Shown: positions 9,076 through 17,036, counted from the stretch's first letter. The stretch is 64,000 bases of DNA from Nocardia amikacinitolerans NBRC 108937 (GCF_001612615.1 NZ_BDAU01000034.1:1-64000), one strand, 5' to 3'. Program-made: numbers and translations. The notes: a model not told the origin generated them from the sequence alone.

Positions 9076-9178
9076 GCGATGCGATCTCCTACAGCAGTTC
9101 CGCGGTCCCGCCCCGTGTAGCTGAGAATGGTACCCAGGACGGCGCTGCGTGGGCGACCCACGGGCCGTCGCCGCGAGG

Positions 9179-9622
9179 TCAGTGCGCGGGAGCGCCCGAT
9201 TCGGCGGAATCCTCGGTGCCGCGGATCAATCGGGCGAGCATCGCCCGGTCCACGTCGGAGCCGCGCAGCGCGATGCTGGCGACGTTGGCGTCGCGCATGG
9301 TGGCCAGCAGTTCGAGTTCCCTGTCGATGCTCGCGGCGGCCTGCCCGGTGGTGGTCAGATAGCGCGGGGCGACGCCGAAGCAACTGGCGATCGCCGCGAG
9401 GATCTCGAATTCGACAGTGGCGCCGTCGCGTTCGTCGTCGAAGCGACCATCGCGCAGCTCTTCGAGGTAGCTGGCCGCCACCGCGCGGTCCAGCTGGTCG
9501 CTGACCTGTTCGGCGACGGACTCGGTGCTGCGTTCCGGCGCCGAGCGCGGGTGCATCACCGCGAAAAGTCGGTTGATCTTGTGGCTCAGCGGCAGGTGCG
9601 CGGCCTCGGTCATGTCGATCAC
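9179..9622 (-). CDS. EspR-like helix-turn-helix regulator
   Basis: 147 residues. The N-terminal helix-turn-helix region (about 15-75) aligns by eye with mycobacterial EspR: a KINRLF opening, then SYLEELRDG in the place of the EspR recognition segment SYLSQLRSG. The C-terminal half is helical (DRELELLATMRDANVASIALR) and resembles the EspR dimerisation region. EspR is a nucleoid-associated regulator that activates the espACD locus needed for ESX-1 export; orphan relatives occur in accessory clusters. It starts 1 bp after the XRE stop, so the two are cotranscribed. Target genes cannot be read from the sequence, though a type VII effector cassette lies 2 kb away. Confidence 0.7.
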   Translation of the reverse strand: MIDMTEAAHLPLSHKINRLFAVMHPRSAPERSTESVAEQVSDQLDRAVAASYLEELRDGRFDDERDGATVEFEILAAIASCFGVAPRYLTTTGQAAASIDRELELLATMRDANVASIALRGSDVDRAMLARLIRGTEDSAESGAPAH

Positions 9623-9623
9623 C

Positions 9624-10340
9624 TCAGTGCTTGCCGTTGCGATTCGGCGCGGTCGTGCTGTTGGCGGCCAACCACCTGGCCCGGAACTGGGCCTCGGTCG
9701 CGGGGCTCACGTTTTCCGAGCGACCGGCGAGCCAGCGCCGGTAACGGCGCTCCTCTAGCTCGGTCGCGTCGTCGGCTTCGGCGGGGACCTCGAGCAGGTG
9801 CGAGAACGCCATCTCCACCAGCGGGTGCAGCTGGCGGCCCGGTCCGCCGTTGCGTTCCAGCATGACGGTCGCGTAGCGGGCGGAGAGCCGGGACACGACC
9901 CGGTTCAGGTCCGAGATCGCCTCGACCACAGCGGGTTCGGAGGTCTGGCCGCGCTCAACGGCATCGGTCAGCCTGCCGGTCGCGGCGAGCAGGCCGGTGA
10001 GGTCCGAGATGTCGAAACGGATCGACGTCGGGCCTGCGACGATCGACTCGTCGGTGGCGTGTTCGCCCGCCGCGGCCTCCCGCACCGCGGGCGAGCCGCC
10101 CGCGTAGGTGCGTGCCGCGCTGCCCGGCAGCCAGCGCAGCGGTGCGTCCAGCTTGTTCAGCGTGTGGGTGCTGATCGCGGCGTCGCCGTCCTCGATCTTT
10201 CGGATCGTCGGCGCCGATGGCCCACCCAGATCGCCGATCTGCAGCTGGGTGAGGCCGAGCTCGTCTCGGCGTTCCTTGATGATTCGGCCGAAGCGCTTCT
10301 GCCGCGACAGCTCCGAAGGGCTTCTCATAGTGGGCCTCAT
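9624..10340 (-). CDS. XRE-family regulator, probable target of the neighbouring peptidase
   Basis: 238 residues. A helix-turn-helix of the XRE/Cro type lies at about residues 17-60 (RRDELGLTQLQIGDLGG, then TIRKIEDG). The rest is a helical region without a recognised domain, ending in a tail rich in Asn, Ser and Thr. It is the first gene of the minus-strand operon XRE, EspR-like, ImmA-like, DUF6545. The promoter region upstream carries two perfect inverted repeats (10349-10362 and 10398-10419), so autoregulation is likely. The second Met (residue 5) is an alternative start. Confidence 0.8.
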   Translation of the reverse strand: MRPTMRSPSELSRQKRFGRIIKERRDELGLTQLQIGDLGGPSAPTIRKIEDGDAAISTHTLNKLDAPLRWLPGSAARTYAGGSPAVREAAAGEHATDESIVAGPTSIRFDISDLTGLLAATGRLTDAVERGQTSEPAVVEAISDLNRVVSRLSARYATVMLERNGGPGRQLHPLVEMAFSHLLEVPAEADDATELEERRYRRWLAGRSENVSPATEAQFRARWLAANSTTAPNRNGKH

Positions 10341-10348
10341 AGTAGGCC

Positions 10349-10362
10349 TTACCGGACGGTAA
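10349..10362 (-). promoter_or_regulatory. Palindrome TTACCG-GA-CGGTAA before the XRE gene
   Basis: A perfect 6-bp inverted repeat with a 2-bp centre, 9 bp upstream of the XRE start codon. It has the same TTAC-N6-GTAA geometry as the boxes in front of the thiolase and the fatty-acid desaturation genes in this window. It may be an operator; the binding protein is unknown. Confidence 0.45.
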
Positions 10363-10397
10363 TGACAACTTCATAGAAAAGATTTGAAAAATCGGTC

Positions 10398-10419
10398 GAA
10401 AGAACGCTACTGTTCTTTC
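10398..10419 (-). promoter_or_regulatory. Inverted repeat GAAAGAAC-N6-GTTCTTTC in the XRE-operon promoter region
   Basis: Perfect 8-bp arms separated by GCTACT, 58 bp upstream of the XRE start. The surrounding 60 bp is conspicuously AT-rich for this genome, as expected of a promoter. A GAAC/GTTC dyad is a typical XRE-repressor operator shape, so autoregulation by the product of 9624-10340 is the simplest reading. The rest of the 343-bp gap (10341-10683) shows no gene. Confidence 0.55.
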
Positions 10420-10636
10420 TGCGTCGGATGCGCGGTGCCGACCACTCGAAGCGGTTCCGGGACGAGCAGGGGCGTTCGTCGGGACGGGCGCCCGGCCTGC
10501 AGCGCAACGGCGCGCCGCAGGCCGGCTCAGCGGCATCTGGAGGGGATCGCTGAGCCGCCTGCGGCTCGGGACGAAAAGCCTGCCCGCCCGGAGGGGTGCG
10601 GGGAGGCGTTTTCCCGTGCGAGCGTGGACCAGGAAC

Positions 10637-10650
10637 TTACTTCAGAGTAA
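10637..10650 (+). promoter_or_regulatory. Operator-like palindrome before the thiolase gene
   Basis: AACTTACT (10634-10641) and AGTAAGTT (10646-10653) are perfectly complementary with a 4-bp spacer; the inner 14 bp has the form TTAC-N6-GTAA. It lies 31 bp before the thiolase start, where a repressor would block transcription or early elongation. The form suits a TetR-family regulator. It resembles the boxes at 16943, 16958 and 19780. Confidence 0.55.
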
Positions 10651-10683
10651 GTTTGTGGTGTACGTCTCTGGAAAGGAATTCGC

Positions 10684-11976
10684 ATGGCTTCCGACGCCGC
10701 TCGCCGTGCCGTCATCGTGTCCGGCGCCCGCACCCCGTTCGTGCGCGCGTTCACCGATTTCACCCGGATGGACTCCATCGCGCTGGCCGACGCCGCCGTG
10801 CGCGGCCTGCTCGAGCGCACCGGGCTGCCCGGCGCCCAAGTGCAGGCCATCGTGTGGGGCGGGGTGATCCTGCCGAGCGCGGCGCCCAACATCGCCAGGG
10901 AGATCGCGCTCGATCTGCGCCTCGATCCCGGGTGCGAGGGCTACACCGTCACCAGGGCGTGCGCGTCCGGCTTGCAGGCGGTGACCGCCGCGGCGGCCGC
11001 GATCGAACGCGGCGAGTACGACATCATGATCGCCGGCGGCAGCGATTCCACCAGCAACGCCGAGGTGAAGCTGCCGCAGAAGCTGGTGCACGCGGGCGCG
11101 CCGCTGGCGCTCGGCAAGCCGAAGGCGAAGGACTACCTTTCCGCCGCAGCGCAATTGGCGCCGTTCACCGACATCCTGCCGAGCAGGCCGAAGATCGCCG
11201 AGCGCACCACCGGTGAGGTGATGGGGGAGTCGGCCGAGAAGATGGCGCGGATCCACGGCATCGGCAGGGCCGAACAGGACGAGTTCGCGGCCCGCTCGCA
11301 CCAGCGCGCCGCGGCCGCCATCGCCTCCGGACGCTTCGACGACGAGGTGCTGCGGGTGCGCACGCCCGAGGGGGTGGACATCGAACGCGACGGTCTGGTC
11401 CGAGCGGACACCAGCGTCGAGAAGCTGGCCAAGCTGAAGCCGGTGTTCGCCAAGGAGGGCACGGTCACCGCGGGCAACGCCAGTCCGCTCACCGACGGCG
11501 CCTCGGCGGTGCTGCTGATGAGCGAACAGAAGGCACGCGAGCTCGGCTACCGTCCGCTGGCCGCGTTCCGTTCCTGGAGCTACGTCAGCGTCGATCCCAC
11601 CGATCAGGTGCTCATCGGCCCGGCGATCTCCATGCCGCGCGCGCTCGACAAGGCCGGAATGTCGTTGTCCGACATCGACTTCGTCGACATCCACGAAGCC
11701 TTCGCCGCCCAGACCCTCTCGGTGCTGAGAGCGCTCGCCAGCGACGAATGGGCCAAGACTCGGCTGGACCGCGACACCGCCGTCGGCACCGTGGACATCG
11801 ACAAACTCAACGTGCACGGCGGCTCCGTCTCCCTCGGCCACCCCTTCGGCGCCACCGGAGCCCGCATGGTCACCACGATGGCGAACGAACTCGCCCGCAC
11901 CGGCAAGAACACCGCGCTCCTCGGCATCTGCGCCGCGGGCGGCATCGGCGCCTCGGCCGTTCTCGAGCGGGTGTGA
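10684..11976 (+). CDS. fadI: Acetyl-CoA C-acyltransferase (thiolase), FadI/FadA type
   Basis: 430 residues. It catalyses the reversible thiolytic cleavage of 3-ketoacyl-CoA, the last step of beta-oxidation, or the reverse condensation. Visible catalytic elements: nucleophile Cys in TRACASGLQA (about residue 97), HEAFAAQ near 337, GHPFGATGAR near 386, and the second Cys in CAAGGIGA close to the C-terminus. The long linker between the halves fits the FadI/trifunctional-like branch rather than the shorter biosynthetic thiolases. AGGAA precedes ATG 10684. It is a single gene with its own operator-like palindrome and has no FadB partner nearby, so its acyl chain preference cannot be inferred. Confidence 0.88.
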   Translation: MASDAARRAVIVSGARTPFVRAFTDFTRMDSIALADAAVRGLLERTGLPGAQVQAIVWGGVILPSAAPNIAREIALDLRLDPGCEGYTVTRACASGLQAVTAAAAAIERGEYDIMIAGGSDSTSNAEVKLPQKLVHAGAPLALGKPKAKDYLSAAAQLAPFTDILPSRPKIAERTTGEVMGESAEKMARIHGIGRAEQDEFAARSHQRAAAAIASGRFDDEVLRVRTPEGVDIERDGLVRADTSVEKLAKLKPVFAKEGTVTAGNASPLTDGASAVLLMSEQKARELGYRPLAAFRSWSYVSVDPTDQVLIGPAISMPRALDKAGMSLSDIDFVDIHEAFAAQTLSVLRALASDEWAKTRLDRDTAVGTVDIDKLNVHGGSVSLGHPFGATGARMVTTMANELARTGKNTALLGICAAGGIGASAVLERV

Positions 11977-12241
11977 TGACCGGTCGCCGGTGCGGATTCC
12001 TTCGAACCGCACCGGCGATTCGCGTCGCTCGTCGTGGCCCGTCGCTTGCTGGGTGACACCACCGCGCGGTCCGTCCGCAGCTGTTCCAGCTCATCGGACG
12101 AGTAGTCGCGGAGCGTGACGAAATAGACGAGGCACCAGGCGCTTTCGTCATCGAGACGCGAATCCGTCACGCGGCCAGTCGTTTCTGGTCTTCATTCGAG
12201 CCGAATTCGGCCAGGTAGGCTTCCGGATAGCGCTAGGGGGC
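11977..12241. other. Gap between thiolase and toxin cassette
   Basis: 265 bp without a convincing gene. On the minus strand a frame from 12170 encodes about 45 protein-like residues (DDESAWCLVYFVTLRDYSSDE is part of it, with Asp/Glu and hydrophobics well mixed) before running antisense through the thiolase, so it may be a decayed remnant. An AGGGGG sequence at 12234-12239 is the ribosome binding site of the toxin gene. Confidence 0.35.
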
Positions 12242-13711
12242 ATGATGGCGATCGTCGACCACAACTGGTTCCAGTACTTCGAATTCGCACGCGCGGCCGA
12301 CAATGCGTCGTTCGTCATCCGACAGAAGCTCGAAGAGGTCGCCCACCTCGTCGAACTGTATGCCGCGAGCATGGCGGGCAACGACGAGGTCGGCCAGCAT
12401 TGGGGCAAGGCGTGGGACACGGCCGCCAACGAGTTCTTCCCGAACGCCTCGCGGCTCGCCGACGCCTACGGCGCCATCGCCAACCGCGCGTACCTCGCAG
12501 GCGTCAACGTCCTCAACGCCGAATGGATTGCCGCGGGCCGCGAGGGCTCGGCGCCCCAACCTCCCACCGACCCGCCGACGGCGGTCGATCAGCGCCGGCT
12601 GATCGGAAACATGCCGACCTCGATCGGCGACAACGGCGACAGCCTGAACACCGACATCCCGGATCTGCTGCGGGAGATCGGTTTCAAGGTTCCCAACGGG
12701 AACGACATCAAGCTGGCCGACACCGGCCGGGTGCTCGAAGAACTCCGCGCCGTCATTCGGGACAAGACCGACGACGTCCGCAAGTACGGCCGAGAGCCGG
12801 GTCCGCGAGACGCCAACGAGGCACGTCTGCTCTACAACGAGTACGTCGACAACGTTTTGGCGCCGTCGGGGATGGTGGAGGCCGACGCCGCGTCCTTGGC
12901 CCAGTCGGCAAAGGGATTCGGCGAGGAGATCGTCAAGCAGCGCAGAGACATCGAGACCGAGATGCGCGCGCTCACCCGAGACGTCGGGATCACGATCGCG
13001 GCCGGTCTCGCGGGCACCGTGATCACCGCGACCGGATCCGACTGGGCGGCAGCGGGTGTCACCGCCGCGCGAGTCACCCTTGCCGCCAACCGAATCAGGA
13101 ACCTCATTCAGCTGCTGAACGCGGCTGCTCGAACGCTCGGCACCACCTTGTCGACGGTGCGGACCACCGCCGCGGCGGTGCGGCTGCTGCAAGAAACCAT
13201 CCACAAACCACTCGCCACATTCGAGGTGGATCCCGACACCGGAGCCATCAAGACCGGTGCGGTATTCCCGAAGTGGAAGCAGGACGCGTGGGAGCGGTAC
13301 CTGGCGGATTGTCATACCCGGCCGTCGGGGTGCCTGTCGATGGAAGAGTGGAGCAAGAAGTACGACCAGTTGATGGAAAACACCTCGCAGGGGAGTGAGT
13401 GGGACCGAGAAGTCGGCGCGCTCATGGGTTACACGCCAGAGAACGGATGGCACCCTCAACGGCAGGTCGATGGTGTTCCCAATCGGCGATACGATTTCGT
13501 GCACTACAACGAGGATGGCGTTCCCGATGAGCTGGTGGAGAACAAGAGCGGGCGCTTGGACAATGAGCAACTGGAGAAGGATGAGGCGGCCCTGGATGAC
13601 GGTCACCGCGTGACCTACAACATTCGCAGCCCGCTTTCGCCGAGCGATCAGCGAAAATTGGATCGGCTTCAGTCCGAGTATCCCAACCTGACCGTGAACT
13701 ACTTCTACTAG
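12242..13711 (+). CDS. Type VII secretion-type polymorphic toxin with REase-like C-terminus
   Basis: 489 residues. The N-terminal 95 residues form a helical WXG100-like head containing HWGKAWDTAANEFF, where paired Trp-Gly/Trp-Asp sit at the helical turn. The middle (about 245-325) is Ala/Thr/Val-rich and partly hydrophobic, ITIAAGLAGTVITATG for example, and could aid membrane passage. The last 75 residues differ in composition and carry RRYDFV (Asp418) followed by ELVENKSG (Glu433-x-Lys435), an arrangement seen in PD-(D/E)XK nucleases. This head-to-tip organisation is typical of polymorphic toxins exported by ESX systems. Nuclease activity and export are inferences. It is followed after 10 bp by a putative immunity gene and two WXG100 genes; no secretion core gene lies in the window. 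Confidence 0.75.
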   Translation: MMAIVDHNWFQYFEFARAADNASFVIRQKLEEVAHLVELYAASMAGNDEVGQHWGKAWDTAANEFFPNASRLADAYGAIANRAYLAGVNVLNAEWIAAGREGSAPQPPTDPPTAVDQRRLIGNMPTSIGDNGDSLNTDIPDLLREIGFKVPNGNDIKLADTGRVLEELRAVIRDKTDDVRKYGREPGPRDANEARLLYNEYVDNVLAPSGMVEADAASLAQSAKGFGEEIVKQRRDIETEMRALTRDVGITIAAGLAGTVITATGSDWAAAGVTAARVTLAANRIRNLIQLLNAAARTLGTTLSTVRTTAAAVRLLQETIHKPLATFEVDPDTGAIKTGAVFPKWKQDAWERYLADCHTRPSGCLSMEEWSKKYDQLMENTSQGSEWDREVGALMGYTPENGWHPQRQVDGVPNRRYDFVHYNEDGVPDELVENKSGRLDNEQLEKDEAALDDGHRVTYNIRSPLSPSDQRKLDRLQSEYPNLTVNYFY

Positions 13712-13721
13712 GAGAGTATCT

Positions 13722-14225
13722 GTGGAACCGCTCTACGATCCCAGAAAAGACCCGAAGGTTCTCGAGTACCAGAACGATGAGAAGTTCCAGAGCTGGCTTC
13801 GGATGCAAGACGCCGCAATGGATATCGAATTCTCCATCTTCGATGTCCCCGAGGTGAACGGCCACATGTACACCAGGGAGGGGCTCGTCATCGCGGAGAG
13901 GGTTCTCCTCGAACGATTTCCGGACTACCGCACAGCGTTCGCCGACGAGAACCAGAAGCTCGCCATGCGATTCGTCTACTTCATCGGTGAAACCTTCCGG
14001 CGGGCCGTGGAGGGCAAGTGGTTCGCCCTTCCGCCTGATCCGCCCAAGCGGGGACCACTGCCGCTCGTGGAAGCGGAATTCAGGTCGGTCTTCTACAATC
14101 CGATGAATTCGATTAGCTTCGCATTTCAGCGACGCACGGGAAAAGAGATCGTAACCCCATATGACAACGCGGTAAAGAAGTACAAGAAGTGGGTCGAAGC
14201 CGGCCGCCCTCCACGCAAGGACTAG
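13722..14225 (+). CDS. Putative immunity protein of the toxin at 12242
   Basis: 167 residues from GTG 13722, 10 bp after the toxin stop with GGAG at good spacing. I recognise no family. It is soluble, without signal peptide or membrane segment, acidic in its first half and Lys-rich in its last 20 residues (VKKYKKWVEAGRPPRKD). Its visible base composition is less G+C-rich than that of the neighbours, which is frequent for recently acquired toxin-immunity pairs. The role as immunity protein rests only on position directly behind the toxin tip and on size. Confidence 0.6.
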   Translation: MEPLYDPRKDPKVLEYQNDEKFQSWLRMQDAAMDIEFSIFDVPEVNGHMYTREGLVIAERVLLERFPDYRTAFADENQKLAMRFVYFIGETFRRAVEGKWFALPPDPPKRGPLPLVEAEFRSVFYNPMNSISFAFQRRTGKEIVTPYDNAVKKYKKWVEAGRPPRKD

Positions 14226-14246
14226 CGATCCATATCAGGACGACAA

Positions 14247-14573
14247 ATGTCGAATGAGAACTTCTTCCTCGATCCCGCCGGAATGACCGCAACGCTCAGG
14301 TCGATGAACGGCATCCATCAGTCGCTCGAATCAGGATTGAGTTCGATCGTCGCCGACATCGAGGCGCTCCTGGCGGATGGCTGGTCGGGAACCGCCGCCG
14401 AGCGCTTCCGTTCGCACTACGAGGCGGTGCGGTCGGAGGCGGAGAAGGTGCTGGCCGATGGTCGCGAGATCGTGGCGCGTGTACCGCAGGCCGTGGACTT
14501 GCTGACCGATACCGACAGCGCGACATCGGCGACCATCCAAGGCGCGTCGAGTTCGCTGGATCTTCCGATGTGA
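14247..14573 (+). CDS. WXG100-family protein, first of the pair
   Basis: 108 residues. Predicted helix-turn-helix hairpin with the WXG turn at GWSGTAAERFRSHYEAV (Trp50 or close). Such ESAT-6/CFP-10-like proteins form heterodimers and are secreted with, or guide, LXG/WXG effectors through type VII machines. It lies 21 bp after the immunity gene and 4 bp before the second WXG100 gene, so both are probably translated together and act as dimer partners of each other or of the toxin head. A C-terminal Ser/Thr-rich tail follows the second helix. Confidence 0.8.
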   Translation: MSNENFFLDPAGMTATLRSMNGIHQSLESGLSSIVADIEALLADGWSGTAAERFRSHYEAVRSEAEKVLADGREIVARVPQAVDLLTDTDSATSATIQGASSSLDLPM

Positions 14574-14577
14574 CCAG

Positions 14578-14877
14578 ATGAGTGACAATTCAGCCGGTTA
14601 CTCGATCGACCTGGAGGCGTTGGAGAATCTCGAGCGCCGCCTCGCGGGCTTCGTCGACTTCTACCGCGATCAGGTCGACGCGGTCGACCGCATCGTAGGC
14701 GCCACGTCGGCGCAATGGCGCGGTGCCGCGGCCGATGCCTACCAGACCAGTCAGTCCGATTGGACCGGCCGCGCCAGGGAGGTCCTGCGCCATCTCGAAG
14801 AGATTCGGCAGCGGATCGCCACGGCCAGAGCCGCTTACCAGGGCGCGAACGATGCCAATGGGAAAATGTTCCGCTGA
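14578..14877 (+). CDS. WXG100-family protein, second of the pair
   Basis: 99 residues. The WXG motif is AQWRGAAADAY in the middle of a helical hairpin of standard length. It begins 4 bp after the first WXG100 stop, the tandem arrangement typical of EsxB/EsxA-like partners. No YxxxD/E secretion signal is obvious at the C-terminus (ANDANGKMFR), so the export signal of the complex may sit on a partner. It ends the cassette; bluB follows on the opposite strand. Confidence 0.8.
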   Translation: MSDNSAGYSIDLEALENLERRLAGFVDFYRDQVDAVDRIVGATSAQWRGAAADAYQTSQSDWTGRAREVLRHLEEIRQRIATARAAYQGANDANGKMFR

Positions 14878-14940
14878 CGACACGAACACCCGACCGAACG
14901 TCACCTTCACCGAATTCGGCTTGGTAGAGGTGACATTCGG

Positions 14941-15597
14941 TCATGGGCGGTGGTCGGTGGTGTGCGCGCCGAACGTTTCGCGGTGCACCGCTTCGGACAG
15001 CGGGCGGCCGGTGCGCCAGCCGTAGCGCTCGAGGTCTGGGACCGTTTGGAATTCGTGGACCGGGCCGACGCAGAGCCACGCGACGGGACGGATGCCGGGC
15101 GGTAGGCCGACCAATTCGGCGAGGAATTCCGGGTCGTAGAAGGACACCCAGCCGACGCCGATGCCCTCGGCGGTGGCGGCGAGCCAGAGGTTCTGGATCG
15201 CGAGAACCGTGGAGTAGACGCCGGTTTCGGGGACGGTCGCGCGGCCGAGCACCTGCGGTCCGCCGCGGTCGTGGTCGTAGCCGACGACGACGCCGGTGCC
15301 GCTCTCCACGATGCCCTCGATCTTGATCGGCTCGAAAGTCGTTGCCCGTTCCGGCGGTAGGGCGTCGCGGAACTCCACACGCTTGCCCGCGACATGATCG
15401 GCGAACCGGCGCAGCGTGCCCGGCTCACGCACCACGACGAAATCCCACGGCTGCGAATTGCCGACGCTCGGCGCCCGATGCGCGGCGTCCAGAATCCGCC
15501 ACAGTGTGTCCTCGTCGACCGGCTCCCCGGTGAATTCGGCGCGCACATCGCGACGCAACCGAATGGCCTCGTAGACACTCAGGCGATCAGCACTCAC
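14941..15597 (-). CDS. bluB: 5,6-dimethylbenzimidazole synthase BluB-like nitroreductase
   Basis: 218 residues from GTG 15597. The RLRRDVRAEFTGEPV opening and APSVGNSQPWDFVVV segment (about residues 40-55) are characteristic of BluB, which uses FMNH2 and oxygen to convert the flavin itself into 5,6-dimethylbenzimidazole, the lower ligand of vitamin B12. The fold is that of FMN nitroreductases. The frame remains open far upstream, but only the part from VSADRLSVYEAI resembles the family. No other cobalamin gene and no B12 riboswitch are visible nearby. A generic nitroreductase is the alternative, though the double-Arg motif favours BluB. Confidence 0.8.
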   Translation of the reverse strand: MSADRLSVYEAIRLRRDVRAEFTGEPVDEDTLWRILDAAHRAPSVGNSQPWDFVVVREPGTLRRFADHVAGKRVEFRDALPPERATTFEPIKIEGIVESGTGVVVGYDHDRGGPQVLGRATVPETGVYSTVLAIQNLWLAATAEGIGVGWVSFYDPEFLAELVGLPPGIRPVAWLCVGPVHEFQTVPDLERYGWRTGRPLSEAVHRETFGAHTTDHRP

Positions 15598-15662
15598 CGC
15601 CTCAGTCAACCAAAACGGACCGGCGGGTCCACACCCGCCGGTCCGCTGTGCTCGAGATCCGC

Positions 15663-16937
15663 CTACTTCGCGAGCTGGAGTGCGGGCTCTGGCCGCGCCG
15701 TGCGCCGTACAAACCGGCGCTTGCCCTCGGCGAGCGCGGTGCGCAACCCGCGCCGCTTGCCGGTGATCGGGTCGATGGTGGCGACGGCGTTGCCGCCGAA
15801 CCTCCGCTCCGAGGCGGTTTCCGGGGCGTCGTCGGCGGTGTGGCGCAGGTACTTGTTCGGCAGCGCGAGCTTGAGGATGGTGCGCCACGCCTTGAAGTAC
15901 TGCACGGGAAGCGATCCCGTGGTGTAGGGCAGGTCGTACTTGTCGCAGAGCGCGCGCACGCGCACCGCGATGTCGGCGTACCGGTTGCTCGGCAGATCGG
16001 GGAACAGGTGGTGTTCGATCTGGTGGCTCAGGTTGCCGGTCATGAAGTGCATGATCGGGCCGCCGGAGATGTTGGCGCTGCCGAGCATCTGGCGCAGGTA
16101 CCACTCGGCCTGGGTCTCGCCGTCGATGTCGGCCTTGGTGAATTTCTCCGCGCCGTCGGGGAAGTGGCCGCAGAAGATCACCGCGTTGGACCAGACGTTG
16201 CGAATCATGTTGGCGGCCAAGTTCGCGGTGAGCGTGGAGAAGAACAGGGGACCGGTGAGCGCCGGGAAGACCACGTAGTCCTTGAGCGCCTGCTTACCGA
16301 CCTTGTTCAGCACCTCGCTGCGCTTGCGCTCGAACTCGGCGCGCTCGGGGGTGCCCGGCTTGTATCGGCCCGCGGCCAGCTTGCCGAGCTCCAGGTGCTG
16401 GATCGCGACGCCGTACTCGAAGAACAGCTGCAGCAGCAGGTTGTAGATCGGGTTGCCGATGTTGAACGGCTTCCAGCGCTGGTCACGGGTGACCCGCAGC
16501 AGGCCGTAGCCGATGTCGTCGTCCATGCCGAGGACGTTGGTGTACTTGTGGTGCAGGTAGTTGTGCGTGTGCTTCCAGTGCTTGGACGGGCCGGTGTTGT
16601 CCCACTCCCACGAGCTGGAGTGGATCTCCGGATCGTTCATCCAGTCCCACTGCCCGTGCATGACGTTGTGCCCGATCTCCATGTTCTCGATGATCTTGGC
16701 GGTGCCGAGCAGGGCTACGCCGGCGAGCCAGGCGGGCGGAAGGAAACCGGCGTACAGGACCGCGCGCCCGCTGATCTCCAGCGCGCGCTGCAGCCTGATG
16801 ACATTGCGGATGTACCGCGCGTCCGATTCGCCGCGCGAGGATTCGATTTCCCGCCGGATCGCGTCGAATTCCGCGCCCAACGCCTCCACATCCGCGGCGG
16901 TGAGGTGCGCGTATTCCTTGACATCCGAGATCGCCAT
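15663..16937 (-). CDS. Membrane fatty acyl-CoA desaturase (DesA3-like), first copy
   Basis: 424 residues. The three His boxes of di-iron membrane desaturases are present: HNVMHGQWD, HNYLHHKYTN and HQIEHHLFPD. Hydrophobic segments flank the first two boxes. In M. tuberculosis the homologous DesA3 (Rv3229c) makes oleoyl-CoA from stearoyl-CoA with electrons from the reductase Rv3230c; here the matching reductase lies at 18583-19719. Two operator-like boxes (16943-16971) sit directly before the ATG, so it is probably transcribed separately from the second copy. The DUF-free C-terminus ends about residue 424 without the repeat tail seen in the other copy. Confidence 0.92.
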   Translation of the reverse strand: MAISDVKEYAHLTAADVEALGAEFDAIRREIESSRGESDARYIRNVIRLQRALEISGRAVLYAGFLPPAWLAGVALLGTAKIIENMEIGHNVMHGQWDWMNDPEIHSSSWEWDNTGPSKHWKHTHNYLHHKYTNVLGMDDDIGYGLLRVTRDQRWKPFNIGNPIYNLLLQLFFEYGVAIQHLELGKLAAGRYKPGTPERAEFERKRSEVLNKVGKQALKDYVVFPALTGPLFFSTLTANLAANMIRNVWSNAVIFCGHFPDGAEKFTKADIDGETQAEWYLRQMLGSANISGGPIMHFMTGNLSHQIEHHLFPDLPSNRYADIAVRVRALCDKYDLPYTTGSLPVQYFKAWRTILKLALPNKYLRHTADDAPETASERRFGGNAVATIDPITGKRRGLRTALAEGKRRFVRRTARPEPALQLAK

Positions 16938-16942
16938 GGGGG

Positions 16943-16971
16943 TTACAGTACCGTAAGTTACGACACCGTAG
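16943..16971 (-). promoter_or_regulatory. Two tandem TTAC-N6-GTAR boxes before the first desaturase
   Basis: TTACAGTACCGTAA (16943-16956) and TTACGACACCGTAG (16958-16971) lie one after the other within 35 bp of the desaturase start codon. Both extend to the same 19-bp consensus RGTTACRRYAYCGTARGTT, also found once before the reductase gene. The dyad form suggests a TetR-type repressor dimer. Confidence 0.6.
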
Positions 16972-17036
16972 GTTGCGAGAATCGCGTCGCTACCGTGGCA
17001 AATCTCGCATTGCGAACGTGGCGGCCGGATGTTATA

